Positions 1-7,702 of a DNA stretch of 21,235 nt are shown piece after piece (within the stretch, counting starts at the first letter, position 1; every line of letters begins with the position of its first letter). Location: the NCBI GenBank assembly GCA_017479785.1, contig JAFVBT010000099.1, positions 1 through 21,235 of the forward strand. The letters run 5' to 3'. This DNA is from Alphaproteobacteria bacterium (lineage in GTDB: Bacteria; Pseudomonadota; Alphaproteobacteria; RF32; CAG-239). The notes under the pieces are model-generated. The model was not told the origin of the DNA. It worked only from the letters and a program-made list of their open reading frames with translations, and searched no databases. The translations under genes were made by a program, and so were the position numbers.

Positions 1-338
1 CCGATAACGACGACACCGAGTGGGAATATGTGGACGAGAACGGCAATCCGGTATCCGATAATGACGGCACCGAATGGGAATATGTGGATGAAAACGGCAA
101 TCCGGTATCCGATAACGACGGCACCGAATGGGAATATGTGGATGAAAACGGCAATCCGGTATCCGATAATGACGGCACCGAATGGGAATATGTGGATGAA
201 AACGGCAATCCGGTAACCAACGATGATAATGCCGAGTGGGAGTATGTGGACGAGAACGGCAACCCGGTAACCGATAACGACGGCACCGAGTGGGAATATG
301 TGGATGAAAACGGCAATCCGGTAACAAAAAAAGAATAA
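1..338 (+). CDS. C-terminal part of an acidic tandem-repeat protein (5' truncated)
   Basis: The open frame runs from the left edge (first full codon at 3) to a TAA at 336-338, so the start lies outside the window. Everything visible is six copies of an 18-residue unit with the core EWEYVDENGNPV, followed by a short KKE tail. The repeats are rich in Asp, Glu, Asn and Gly, with a conserved Trp and Tyr, and have no hydrophobic segment. That would suit an extended or beta-rich surface or cytoplasmic repeat region, but no function can be assigned. A GTG at 30-32 could be read as a start, but it sits inside the repeat and the frame stays open to its left, so I treat it as internal. Only about 80 bp separate this gene from the next operon, which has its own promoter. 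Confidence 0.8.
   Translation, partial: DNDDTEWEYVDENGNPVSDNDGTEWEYVDENGNPVSDNDGTEWEYVDENGNPVSDNDGTEWEYVDENGNPVTNDDNAEWEYVDENGNPVTDNDGTEWEYVDENGNPVTKKE
3..326 (+). repeat. Six tandem 54-bp coding repeats
   Basis: Units are at 3-56, 57-110, 111-164, 165-218, 219-272 and 273-326. Each encodes 18 residues. The second to fourth units are nearly identical in DNA, differing only at wobble positions such as GATAAC/GATAAT, while the fifth is the most divergent (NDDNAEW in place of DNDGTEW). This suggests recent expansion of the central units by slippage or unequal recombination. The array probably continues left of the window. Confidence 0.95.
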
Positions 339-369
339 AAAAGACACGGAGAATTGCTGAAAAAAATTA

Positions 370-398
370 TTTACAAATTAACAGGCTTTGATTAAAAT
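370..398 (+). promoter_or_regulatory. Sigma70-type promoter for the 420-2840 operon
   Basis: TTTACA at 370-375, a 17-bp spacer and TAAAAT at 393-398 closely match the housekeeping consensus. They lie about 20 bp before the start codon of the next gene, whose ribosome binding site AAAGGA is at 408-413. There is no convincing terminator between 338 and this promoter, so read-through from the repeat-protein gene is also possible. Confidence 0.6.
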
Positions 399-419
399 GG
401 CGATAACAAAGGATATAAA

Positions 420-929
420 ATGGCAGAACAAAACAGCGCAACAGTTTCAAAAGAATCTCTTTGGTATGTAGATAATTACATTGTACTGATTGATTACTAT
501 GATCGTACCATTTCCCGCATTGCGGCCAGATGCGTACGTATGGGCAATATTGCTATGGAAGAATATAAATTTTATCCGTATATTTTGGATGTTCTGGAAG
601 AAATATGTGACACGGGAAATTATATCATTGAACATACTGAATTACATCCTTATGTTGCCAAAAGAATTTCCGGCGGTATTGAAGCACTGAAACGCAACCT
701 GTCTATTTATCAACAAGAATTGACGAACAATCAATCTCCTGAAATGTTGAAACCGGATCCGAATGAAACCGCCAAAATAAATGAAGTTATGAGTAACTTT
801 GATAAGTCGGTTGATCCGACCGTCGGTGCCGGTATGAATATTGACGAGCTGATGAATAAACTTATGGCTGAACAAAATGCCGAAAACGAAAAAGAAAATG
901 CAAAAAAAAATAAGGAGACCGGCAAATGA
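420..929 (+). CDS. Unknown cytosolic protein, first gene of a three-gene operon
   Basis: This 169-residue protein has no signal peptide or membrane segment. It begins at ATG 420, with AAAGGA six bases upstream. Residues 1-105 look mostly helical and aromatic-rich. The rest is polar, and the C-terminus (from about residue 148) is a charged Lys/Glu/Asn tail likely to be disordered. I do not recognise a family. The stop overlaps the start of the secretin-like lipoprotein gene (ATGA at 926-929), so the two are translationally coupled and probably act together. It could be a cytosolic or chaperone-like partner of that envelope component, but that is inference from context only. Confidence 0.75.
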   Translation: MAEQNSATVSKESLWYVDNYIVLIDYYDRTISRIAARCVRMGNIAMEEYKFYPYILDVLEEICDTGNYIIEHTELHPYVAKRISGGIEALKRNLSIYQQELTNNQSPEMLKPDPNETAKINEVMSNFDKSVDPTVGAGMNIDELMNKLMAEQNAENEKENAKKNKETGK

Positions 930-2224
930 TGATATTTTCCAAAGCTAAATACCTAAGCCTTCTTTCTGCCGCAGTTCTCAGTTTAACGGCTTGCATTCAT
1001 AATGAAGACATCTTAACGGATGCCCAAGCTCAGGATATTGTTATGCCTGAAGATATGCAGGTGCTTGATACGGCAAGTGTTGAATTTAAAGAACCGCAAG
1101 ATCCTCGTATGATACGAACAACCGAAGGTGCAAATGCATTAGACTTGGAAACACCGTTACGTTGTAATGTGAATTGGAACACTCAACAAATGGTATTGAC
1201 TCTGCCATATATCAAATCAGCCTTCAAATTGGAAAGAAACGGTCAAAATGACCCTCTGCCGCGTTTTGAAGTTACCGGGTTTACTTTTGATATGATGCCG
1301 GCAGAAAAAGCCATTGCCAAATTAACTAAAGATGCGGAAATTCGCGTTTCTTCTTCAGACGGACCATATACCAGCATTTCTGCCGAAGACTTAAAAGGTG
1401 AATTTTCCGAAGTTATAAAAATGATTACGGATTCCGCCGGAATTTATTATGCCTACAATGCCAAAGATAAAATCCTGACATTGAGTCGTCGTGCCAATAT
1501 GACGCTATACACACCGCCTTCCCGCCCGATTATTTTAGGGTTATTGGATGTGATTCGCGGTGCGGGCATTACAGATATTGTAACAAACTGGGCAGACTAC
1601 TCCATAACATTTGACGCAGACGTTGAAACCAAAAACAAAATGGTTGAGCTGATTAACTTCTTTGAAAACAGTCCGACACTTGTTGCTTATGATGTCAACA
1701 TTTTCCGCTTGTATCCGTTTGATCAGAAAAGCGATATTGAATGGCGGGAATTATTGGTATCTTTTGATTTCGGAACCATTACAACAGCGCAAACAGGTGT
1801 TATCGGCCGTGTATTGACAACCACAAATGAAATATCAGTTGAAAAACTGCAGCAATTTTTGGGAAGTCAGGCACGTGTGGAACTTGTTTCGGAAGGTAAA
1901 TTCGTTGTACCGAATTTATGGTTGGCACGTTTTGATATCGGAAAATGCACCAGACCTAAGGCCAATGCCTATGGCATGTCCATTCTGGCAAAGGCTTCGT
2001 TGGAAAAAGGTAATGAGATATTCACGGATGTCACGTTGGAAGAAACCAACGGACAGGTTACAAATTTCAAAATTCGTAATAAATTAGGAGAAAATTTCTT
2101 AATTATCGGCTTACCGAATGAATTATTCGGCATCAGTTCCCCGAAATCTGAAACCATAATATTCATGGTGCCGAGACTTATTCGTACACTGAAAACAAAC
2201 GAAAAAATTAAAAACAAAATATAA
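926..2224 (+). CDS. Secretin-like outer-membrane lipoprotein (divergent)
   Basis: This 432-residue protein has a lipoprotein signal: a hydrophobic stretch to about residue 22 and then the lipobox LTAC with Cys23. Residues about 110-190 (FEVTGFTFDMMPAEKAIAKL onward) resemble the N0/STN domain of secretins. Residues about 195-250 look like an N1-type ring-building domain. The later part (DVNIFRLYPFD, then FLGSQARVELVSEGKFVV, ending ETIIFMVPRLIR) follows the order of a secretin beta-domain. The usual secretin C-terminal signature is not clear, and the protein is shorter than lipoprotein secretins of the PilN/BfpB type. The family assignment is therefore by pattern, not certain. AAGGAG lies eight bases before ATG 926. 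It overlaps the gene before and is 16 bp from the gene after. It could be a pilus, secretion or conjugation component. Confidence 0.6.
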   Translation: MMIFSKAKYLSLLSAAVLSLTACIHNEDILTDAQAQDIVMPEDMQVLDTASVEFKEPQDPRMIRTTEGANALDLETPLRCNVNWNTQQMVLTLPYIKSAFKLERNGQNDPLPRFEVTGFTFDMMPAEKAIAKLTKDAEIRVSSSDGPYTSISAEDLKGEFSEVIKMITDSAGIYYAYNAKDKILTLSRRANMTLYTPPSRPIILGLLDVIRGAGITDIVTNWADYSITFDADVETKNKMVELINFFENSPTLVAYDVNIFRLYPFDQKSDIEWRELLVSFDFGTITTAQTGVIGRVLTTTNEISVEKLQQFLGSQARVELVSEGKFVVPNLWLARFDIGKCTRPKANAYGMSILAKASLEKGNEIFTDVTLEETNGQVTNFKIRNKLGENFLIIGLPNELFGISSPKSETIIFMVPRLIRTLKTNEKIKNKI

Positions 2225-2240
2225 ATAACAGAGGCAAAAA

Positions 2241-2840
2241 ATGGAAGGCAATCAATTTGAAAATGCACCACGCAAGATTCGTAAAATAAAACGTCCGAGA
2301 AGACCGGATTCGGCACCTGTTGCTTATGGCACACCAACAAAAATTAACAACACCGGAGATATTGAAAATAATTACACAACCGATGATGATACATATTTTG
2401 CCAACAACGGCAGTGTTGAAAATATCCGTTTTATCACAGAAGAAGATATGATGCCGCAAAATCAGGAAACAATATCAGATTTACTTAAAAACAAGTCTGT
2501 GCTTTTGTTATTGGGCATAGCTGCTTTGGCCGGTGCTATTTTAAGTTATTTATTGTCTCCGGCACCGCAATCCGTATCCAGAAGAGGCTTAGACGGAATT
2601 GTTTTTAACCAGGATGTTCCGGCAGGGCGTAGTCGTTGCGGTATTGCCGAACCGCATCAGGGTTGTGTTTTATACATTATGAACCCGCGCAATGAAGAAG
2701 TTATCGCCCGAGATTTTTATACTACCGCGGCAAAGTGGACACAACGCGAACGCTATATCATTGAAACCGGTAATATGCATTACAGCACAACCAAAATAAA
2801 ACCGGGATACATCGCGCAAATTAATATTCCGCCGCTTTAA
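2241..2840 (+). CDS. Single-pass membrane protein, last gene of the operon
   Basis: This 199-residue protein starts at ATG 2241 behind GAGGC. The N-terminal 80 residues are polar and begin with a basic patch (RKIRKIKRPRRP). One transmembrane helix follows at about residues 88-106 (SVLLLLGIAALAGAILSYLL). The C-terminal domain of roughly 85 residues carries two Cys residues (RCGIAEPHQGC) that could form a disulfide if the domain is periplasmic. By the positive-inside rule the basic N-terminus should be cytoplasmic. I do not recognise the family. The position right after a secretin-like lipoprotein suggests an inner-membrane or periplasm-spanning partner of the same machine. A terminator follows seven bases after the stop. 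Confidence 0.75.
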   Translation: MEGNQFENAPRKIRKIKRPRRPDSAPVAYGTPTKINNTGDIENNYTTDDDTYFANNGSVENIRFITEEDMMPQNQETISDLLKNKSVLLLLGIAALAGAILSYLLSPAPQSVSRRGLDGIVFNQDVPAGRSRCGIAEPHQGCVLYIMNPRNEEVIARDFYTTAAKWTQRERYIIETGNMHYSTTKIKPGYIAQINIPPL

Positions 2841-2846
2841 AAATGC

Positions 2847-2873
2847 AAGACTGACAAATGTCAGTCTTTTTTT
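2847..2873 (+). terminator. Rho-independent terminator of the 420-2840 operon
   Basis: A perfect nine-base stem (AAGACTGAC at 2847-2855 with GTCAGTCTT at 2860-2868) has an AAAT loop and a T run to 2873. Confidence 0.9.
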
Positions 2874-2874
2874 A

Positions 2875-2903
2875 TTGACAAATTAAGTTTGTTTTGTTAC
2901 ACC
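2875..2903 (+). promoter_or_regulatory. Possible promoter for the 60-residue protein gene
   Basis: TTGACA at 2875-2880 is a perfect -35 element directly after the preceding terminator. A 17-bp spacer leads to TACACC at 2898-2903, which is a poor -10 match, so the exact -10 is uncertain. The start at 2946 has no good ribosome binding site. Confidence 0.35.
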
Positions 2904-2945
2904 CAAAACAACCAATCAATTATTAACTCATAAAATTTTTAGCTT

Positions 2946-3128
2946 ATGGAATTAACAATTACCACAAATGGTGTCACTTACTGCAGTTATTGCACGCGTA
3001 TTTTGGCACCGGGTGAGGAATGCGGTTGTGCAGCCTCACGAAAGGCAATTGCCAAAGAGAAACAAAAAGAAGCAAGCGCCGCTCTGCCGAAACACACTTT
3101 TGACAGACCGCCGCGTAAGGAAAAGTAA
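2946..3128 (+). CDS. Small Cys-rich, probably zinc-binding protein
   Basis: This 60-residue protein has four Cys in the pattern C13-x2-C16-x9-C26-x-C28, typical of a very short zinc ribbon or treble-clef knuckle. A basic, Ala/Lys-rich tail follows (KEKQKEAS, PRKEK). There is no signal peptide, so it is likely cytoplasmic and could bind nucleic acid or act as a protein-protein adaptor. No specific family is recognised. It is a lone gene between two terminators, with a candidate TTGACA upstream. The conserved-looking Cys spacing and clean boundaries favour a real gene despite the weak Shine-Dalgarno sequence. Confidence 0.6.
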   Translation: MELTITTNGVTYCSYCTRILAPGEECGCAASRKAIAKEKQKEASAALPKHTFDRPPRKEK

Positions 3129-3136
3129 CAAACTTC

Positions 3137-3174
3137 AAAACTCCTGATACACCATTGTATCCGGAGTTTTTTTA
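3137..3174. terminator. Bidirectional terminator between the small-protein gene and the ATPase operon
   Basis: ACTCC-T-GATAC pairs with GTATC-C-GGAGT (one T/C mismatch), with A-rich left and T-rich right flanks. It serves the plus-strand small-protein gene and, in reverse, the minus-strand atpG. The atpG stop codon at 3172-3174 lies within the T run. Confidence 0.85.
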
Positions 3175-4047
3175 TGCCATAGCCTCCGCACCGGAAATAA
3201 CATCTATCAGCTCGTCGGTAATATTTTCCTGACGTTGTTGCTGATAAGCTAAATTCATCCGTTCCAGGTTCTCATCAATATTTTTCTCGGCCTCCTGCAT
3301 ATTGGTCATTCGTGTGTAGTGCTCAGCCGCCAAAGACGAATTCAGAAGCCGTATGAAAACAATCAGTAAAGCCTCTCTCAGCAACATAGAAAACAATTTT
3401 TTCTTATCCTCCGAAATCATCGGGAAATTATTGGTTTCCCACTTTTTATCGCGCATATTTTTCCACATACTTTTGTCATACGGCATAATCTGACGATTAT
3501 CCAAAGCAACGGATGTATTACTGACTCGCCGGTGAAAATATACCGAAACATGATTTATTCGTTCGCGAAAAACAGCCTCATCTGTTTTAAGCAAAATACT
3601 CTCGGCCATTGAACTGACAACTTTAACCGAATTTGAAATTCCGGCCGAATAATAAACATTCAAGCCCGCTTGCTCTGCCAAAGCCGCCAATCGCTTACCA
3701 ATCACCAAAAACAGAACATCATTACGCTGTTGTTTCCGCACATGCATATCGGCACAAACTTTTTCTATAATTTCCTTATTAAATTTGCCGACCATACCAT
3801 TATCGGTGCCGATTAATATATACAAATATCGCGCAACCCCGCCGTTGTCGGCAGCCGCTTGCGGCTCCATGCCGTGTAACATCAAAGCATGAAAAGCATT
3901 GCGCAAATTGCGGCGATATTTATCCAGTGCTTTATTTGCACGCTCATATTGCCAAATACTTACCGATGACAACATCTTCATATTATTGACGATATCGCGC
4001 AACTCTTGAGTCGTTTTAATTCTTTTTTGCAGTGCTTCCGCCGACAT
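3172..4047 (-). CDS. atpG: N-type ATPase gamma subunit
   Basis: This 291-residue protein is the central rotor stalk that couples rotation of the c ring to the catalytic alpha3beta3 head. The N-terminus (ALQKRIKTTQELRDIVNNMK) matches the gamma family N-terminal helix, normally LRRRIRSVKNTxKITKAMK. The C-terminus ending NITDELIDVISGAEAMA matches the conserved ITxELxEIxxGAEA of gamma subunits. The middle is divergent, as in N-ATPase gamma subunits. It starts at ATG 4047 with GGAG upstream, four bases after the alpha stop. It is the last gene of the operon and ends in a bidirectional terminator. Confidence 0.93.
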   Translation of the reverse strand: MSAEALQKRIKTTQELRDIVNNMKMLSSVSIWQYERANKALDKYRRNLRNAFHALMLHGMEPQAAADNGGVARYLYILIGTDNGMVGKFNKEIIEKVCADMHVRKQQRNDVLFLVIGKRLAALAEQAGLNVYYSAGISNSVKVVSSMAESILLKTDEAVFRERINHVSVYFHRRVSNTSVALDNRQIMPYDKSMWKNMRDKKWETNNFPMISEDKKKLFSMLLREALLIVFIRLLNSSLAAEHYTRMTNMQEAEKNIDENLERMNLAYQQQRQENITDELIDVISGAEAMA

Positions 4048-4051
4048 ACTT

Positions 4052-5548
4052 CTACTCCGTCAAAGCATTTTGAAATGCCTTTATCATTGCCTCAATTTGT
4101 GCATCGGTTAGTTTTTTAGCCTCAACAATATCGGTAATTTCTTTTGAAAACTGAGCATGGAAAACATCCAAAACAACTTCCTGCGCCTTCACGGTTTTGT
4201 CGGCTGACAAACCATCAAACAAGCCGGCATTAACGGCCGTAAAAACGGCAATTTGGTCCGCAGCCGAAAAAGTATGATATTGACGCTGTTCCAAAATGCG
4301 GCGAATGGCCTGCCCGCGCTGAATACGTTTTTGCGTTTCCTTATCCAACTGCGTACCGAATTTGGTAAAAGATTCCAATTCTTCAAACTGCGCATAAAAA
4401 AGTTTCAGCGGTCCGACCAAAGACTTATATGCCGGAAGTTGAGCATCTCCCCCCACACGCGAAACGGATTTTCCCGTATCTATTGCCGGCATAATCCCTT
4501 TCTGAAAAAGCGATGCCGATAAATATATCTGCCCGTCGGTAATGGATATGATATTAGTCGGAATATAAGCAGAAATATTGCCGGCTTCCGTTGCCACAAT
4601 CGGCAAAGCCGTCAAAGAACCGCCGCCCAACTCCAAACGTAAATGCGTAGCTCTTTCCAAAAGTCTGGAATGAATATAAAAGATATCACCCGGAAATGCC
4701 TCACGTCCCGGCGGACGACGCAACAACAAAGAGATTTGCCGGTATGCCCGTGCATGATTGGTTAAATCATCATAAACCACCAGAACATCTTTTCCCTGTT
4801 CCATAAAATATTCGCCGATGGTTGTTGCCGCATAAGGCGCAACAAACTGCATACCGGCTTCATCGTTGCCGGCCGCAACAACAACAATCGTCTGGCTCAT
4901 AATATCGTATTTTTCCAAATCGGCAATAACCGACGCAACGGCAGAGTTTCGTTGCCCGATGGCGCAATAAATATTGATAACACCGCTGTCTTTCTGATTA
5001 ATCATAGTATCAAGAGCAATCGCCGTTTTACCGGTTTGTCTGTCACCTAATATAAGTTCGCGCTGACCGCGTCCAATCGGCGTAAAAGCATCAATGGCTT
5101 TAATGCCGGTCTGCAAAGGTGTATCCACCGGCGCACGTTCCATTATCGGAAAAGCCGGTGCTTCAACAGGTCGGCGCAACTGCGTTGTTAACGGCGCTTT
5201 ACCATCCAAAACCTTACCGAGAGGGTCAATCACGCGCCCCAGTAATTCATCGGATACAGGCACATCCAAAACTCTTTTGGTACGCACCACCCTGTCACCG
5301 GCTTTAATCTGATCCGGATTATCCAAAAAAACAACACCGACAGAATTGCGATTCAAGGTTTGTACCATACCCAAAACATTATTCGGAAACAGCAACAACT
5401 CATCCATTTGCGCATTTTCCAAACCGCTGACAATTGCCGTGCCTGCAGAAATTGATTGCACCAAACTGACTTCCTCTGTTTTTAAAACGGCGCGGGTATT
5501 TTCTATGCTTTCGCCGATTGCCGCAAATGTCTTTTCCGCATTAACCAT
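4052..5548 (-). CDS. atpA: N-type ATPase alpha subunit
   Basis: This 498-residue, non-catalytic nucleotide-binding subunit of the F1-like head has its P-loop GDRQTGKT at about residues 168-175, preceded by the family signature TPIGRGQRELILG. The conserved VSRVGGDAQ segment carries the Arg finger contributed to the beta catalytic site. The canonical form reads VGGAAQ, so Asp in that loop is a small deviation. The length is typical. The start at 5548 has AGAGG upstream and lies one base after the b-subunit stop, indicating tight coupling. Confidence 0.97.
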   Translation of the reverse strand: MVNAEKTFAAIGESIENTRAVLKTEEVSLVQSISAGTAIVSGLENAQMDELLLFPNNVLGMVQTLNRNSVGVVFLDNPDQIKAGDRVVRTKRVLDVPVSDELLGRVIDPLGKVLDGKAPLTTQLRRPVEAPAFPIMERAPVDTPLQTGIKAIDAFTPIGRGQRELILGDRQTGKTAIALDTMINQKDSGVINIYCAIGQRNSAVASVIADLEKYDIMSQTIVVVAAGNDEAGMQFVAPYAATTIGEYFMEQGKDVLVVYDDLTNHARAYRQISLLLRRPPGREAFPGDIFYIHSRLLERATHLRLELGGGSLTALPIVATEAGNISAYIPTNIISITDGQIYLSASLFQKGIMPAIDTGKSVSRVGGDAQLPAYKSLVGPLKLFYAQFEELESFTKFGTQLDKETQKRIQRGQAIRRILEQRQYHTFSAADQIAVFTAVNAGLFDGLSADKTVKAQEVVLDVFHAQFSKEITDIVEAKKLTDAQIEAMIKAFQNALTE

Positions 5549-5549
5549 A

Positions 5550-6323
5550 TCAACCTCTGTTTAGTATTTTTACCACTTCTTTATTTAAGTTATTTCTGAA
5601 TTCTTGAAGATAGGACTGTAAATTCCATGAAATCATTTGTTCTCCCGCTACGACACTCAAACCGCAAATAAGTTCTTCTGCAATTTTATATTCAAATATC
5701 GTTGAATCATTTAATTTCAGTTCCCGTTTAAGCAAATTTTCAAGATTTTTTTTCATTTCATCCGGAAGAACTTTTGCTGATTTAACGTTTATATTATTAT
5801 GAACACGATAAGCCGCAACAAAAGATTTTTTCTCGTTGTCGGACAGAGCTTTCAATTTTTGCATAAACTGCCGCACGGCCAAGACATTCAAATCGGCATC
5901 AGCAATTTGCTTTAAAGCATTATCGGCAAACTGTTCAAAATATTTAACCACCAAACTTTGCACGCTGACATCAAAATTTCTATGCTCAGCCTTCAGCTTT
6001 TCGTTCAACTTTTGCTGAGATTGTTTATATTGCACCTGTGCTTCCTCGCCGAGTTTTGCCGCAAGCTGTTGTGCTTCTTTTTGCACTTTATCCAACACAG
6101 CTTGTTTCTGCGTTTCAATCTCGCGTAATTTTGCCGCACATTTTGCCTCTTCTTTTTGCGCAGATGCACGCGCCTGTGCCGCGCTTGCCAATTCATCGGC
6201 AATTAGTTTCTGTCTGGTTTCAACGGCTTTCAAAACCGGAATATACAGAAACTTACGCAACAAGAAAAGCAGAATGATTAAATTTATAACCTGTGCCGCT
6301 AATGTAAATAAATCAATCCCCAT
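5550..6323 (-). CDS. atpF: N-type ATPase b subunit with delta-like C-terminal tail
   Basis: This 257-residue protein is the peripheral stalk. An N-terminal transmembrane helix (LFTLAAQVINLIILLFLLRK) is followed by a long charged coiled coil (about residues 30-135). A C-terminal region of about 100 residues follows, whose end (AEELICGLSVVAGEQMISW) resembles the NPELIGGxxVRVGDxVID motif at the C-terminus of F-type delta subunits. F-type b is usually about 155-160 residues, so this b is elongated. The operon has no atpH, which suggests b supplies the delta function. I chose ATG 6323 (MGIDLF) because it has GGAG about seven bases upstream. A longer frame from 6368 would overlap the c gene and add a Cys-rich, unconserved N-terminus. 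Confidence 0.92.
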   Translation of the reverse strand: MGIDLFTLAAQVINLIILLFLLRKFLYIPVLKAVETRQKLIADELASAAQARASAQKEEAKCAAKLREIETQKQAVLDKVQKEAQQLAAKLGEEAQVQYKQSQQKLNEKLKAEHRNFDVSVQSLVVKYFEQFADNALKQIADADLNVLAVRQFMQKLKALSDNEKKSFVAAYRVHNNINVKSAKVLPDEMKKNLENLLKRELKLNDSTIFEYKIAEELICGLSVVAGEQMISWNLQSYLQEFRNNLNKEVVKILNRG

Positions 6324-6343
6324 CGTCACTCCAGACAGAATTT

Positions 6344-6613
6344 CTATTGGCTGACAGCATAGTTCCAAAACGGATTTGCATATAAAATTAAAAAGGCAAT
6401 CAACAGCGCATATAACGCCGTTGTCTCAATCATCGCCAAAGAAACAAACATTGTTGAACGAATTCGGCTGGCTTCATCCGGTTGCTGAGCCATTGCCTGC
6501 AGTGCTGCCGCGGCGGCATAGCCTTCACCCAAAGAAGAACCGATACTGCCGATTCCCATACATACACACGCCCCGATAACCGAAGCCGCCCCTATTATTG
6601 CATAAGCATCCAT
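6344..6613 (-). CDS. atpE: N-type ATPase c subunit (rotor ring), two-carboxylate ion site
   Basis: This 89-residue hairpin of two transmembrane helices forms the rotor ring. Helix 2 has the ion-binding Glu63 in AMIETTALYALLIAF, followed by Thr64, Thr65 and Tyr68, matching the ES/ET...Y pattern of Na+-binding c subunits such as Ilyobacter tartaricus. In helix 1 the position of the Ilyobacter Gln32 (GQGYAAG) is Glu30 here (GEGYAAA), giving two carboxylates per site. The polar loop is AQQPDEASRIRS, with the conserved RQP-type turn as QQP. GGAGG lies upstream of ATG 6613. The coupling ion (Na+ or H+) cannot be settled from sequence alone. Confidence 0.96.
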   Translation of the reverse strand: MDAYAIIGAASVIGACVCMGIGSIGSSLGEGYAAAAALQAMAQQPDEASRIRSTMFVSLAMIETTALYALLIAFLILYANPFWNYAVSQ

Positions 6614-6629
6614 TTTTTATCCTCCTTAA

Positions 6630-7364
6630 TTAAATTTCCGGCTTTATTTCTTCCTTAACGGCAGAAGTATAAACCACCGCCAACAAGGCAAAAATATATG
6701 CCTGAATAGTTCCTGTTAATAATCCGAGTGTTTGCATCGTTAACGGCGCAATAAATGGGATAAATGCACTCAATATAGCCCCAAACATCACACCGCTTAA
6801 CATATTTCCGAACAAGCGCAATCCCATTGCAAAAATAGAAAAGCACTCACTAAATACATTCATTGGCAGCATCAGCGGTATCGGCTCAATAAACTTGCGC
6901 AAATATCCCTTAACGCCGGCGTTCTGAATCGAAAAATAAGGACTGGCCAAAAATACCACCAATGCCAATGCCATAGTTGTGCTCAATGATGCTGTCGGCG
7001 GCTTAAACCACGGAATAAATGTCAGCAAATTTGCCACCAAGATAAAACTGAATAAACCAAGCGCCATCCCCAAATATTGATTGTTGCGCGAGCCGCTCGT
7101 CTCGTTAGCCTCATTTTGCAACCACAAAACAAGTGCCTCAAGCGCCGTTTGCAATTTTGAAACTTGTTTTCCGTATGATAAACGCCGCGTTGCCAACCAC
7201 GACACAATCACTATAATTGCCATCACAATCCAACTGTTGAAAATTGTAACATTAACGGCCCATCCGTCAAAAGAAATCAATTTAATTGCATCATAGTTTT
7301 CCAAACCGATGCTTTTTTCGGCATACGGTAAATCCAACCAATTTGCAAAATTAAACTGCGGCAT
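6630..7364 (-). CDS. atpB: N-type ATPase a subunit (stator ion channel)
   Basis: This 244-residue polytopic membrane protein has five to six hydrophobic helices. The essential stator Arg is Arg183 in MGLRLFGNMLSG, which matches the family signature LRLFGNxxxG. The C-terminal helix QAYIFALLAVVYTSAVKEE is also typical and contains the conserved QAYIFxLL. I chose ATG 7364 (MPQFNFANW), which has AAGGAG 12 bases upstream, somewhat long. A TTG at 7391, overlapping the AtpR stop as TTGA, would add nine residues and is the alternative start. Confidence 0.95.
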   Translation of the reverse strand: MPQFNFANWLDLPYAEKSIGLENYDAIKLISFDGWAVNVTIFNSWIVMAIIVIVSWLATRRLSYGKQVSKLQTALEALVLWLQNEANETSGSRNNQYLGMALGLFSFILVANLLTFIPWFKPPTASLSTTMALALVVFLASPYFSIQNAGVKGYLRKFIEPIPLMLPMNVFSECFSIFAMGLRLFGNMLSGVMFGAILSAFIPFIAPLTMQTLGLLTGTIQAYIFALLAVVYTSAVKEEIKPEI

Positions 7365-7387
7365 AATCTTATTTTTCTCCTTATCTA

Positions 7388-7702
7388 TCAATCAGGACCA
7401 AAATTTTTTCTTTCCGCCATCAGAAAAATAAATCTGGTCAGCAAAAATGCGGCCAAATATATAATCACGATAACGGCATTTCTATGTGCGACCAAAGCCA
7501 AAATACCAAAAAATAAGGATATTCGTGCTAAGGCCGTCAACGTATACATTACATATTTATGCTTATATTCCGGCCAGTGATTAACACTCCAACGCAAACT
7601 CTGCAAATATATAAACCCAACCACAACACCGCAGATAAAGGCGATAATCATATCAATCCACTGTGCCTCTTGCCACATAACAAGCATTGCATTATCCGTC
7701 AT
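7388..7702 (-). CDS. atpR: N-type ATPase accessory subunit AtpR
   Basis: This 104-residue membrane protein has three predicted helices: DMIIAFICGVVVGFIYLQSL, then TLTALARISLFFGILALVAH, then VIVIIYLAAFLLTRFIFLM. Size, three-helix layout and position between AtpQ and the a subunit all fit AtpR, a small protein found only in N-ATPase operons. Arg residues lie within or at the ends of helices (ALAR, LLTRF), a feature proposed for AtpR in relation to the c-ring carboxylates. That role is an idea from the family, not shown here. It starts at ATG 7702 behind GGGAG and overlaps the atpQ 3' end by 11 bp. Confidence 0.88.
   Translation of the reverse strand: MTDNAMLVMWQEAQWIDMIIAFICGVVVGFIYLQSLRWSVNHWPEYKHKYVMYTLTALARISLFFGILALVAHRNAVIVIIYLAAFLLTRFIFLMAERKNFGPD

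Noticed and set aside
28..216. A second open frame across the repeat array
   Set aside because: It is a shadow frame kept open by the repeat periodicity (54 is a multiple of three). The other frame continues to a stop outside the array and gives the conserved acidic protein.
3..326. CRISPR-like or non-coding direct repeats
   Set aside because: The 54-bp units are contiguous, with no spacers, and keep an open reading frame with mainly wobble changes, so they are coding repeats.
6324..6368. Longer N-terminus for the b subunit
   Set aside because: The extension overlaps the c-subunit gene, is not hydrophobic or conserved in character, and the internal ATG at 6323 has a good ribosome binding site.
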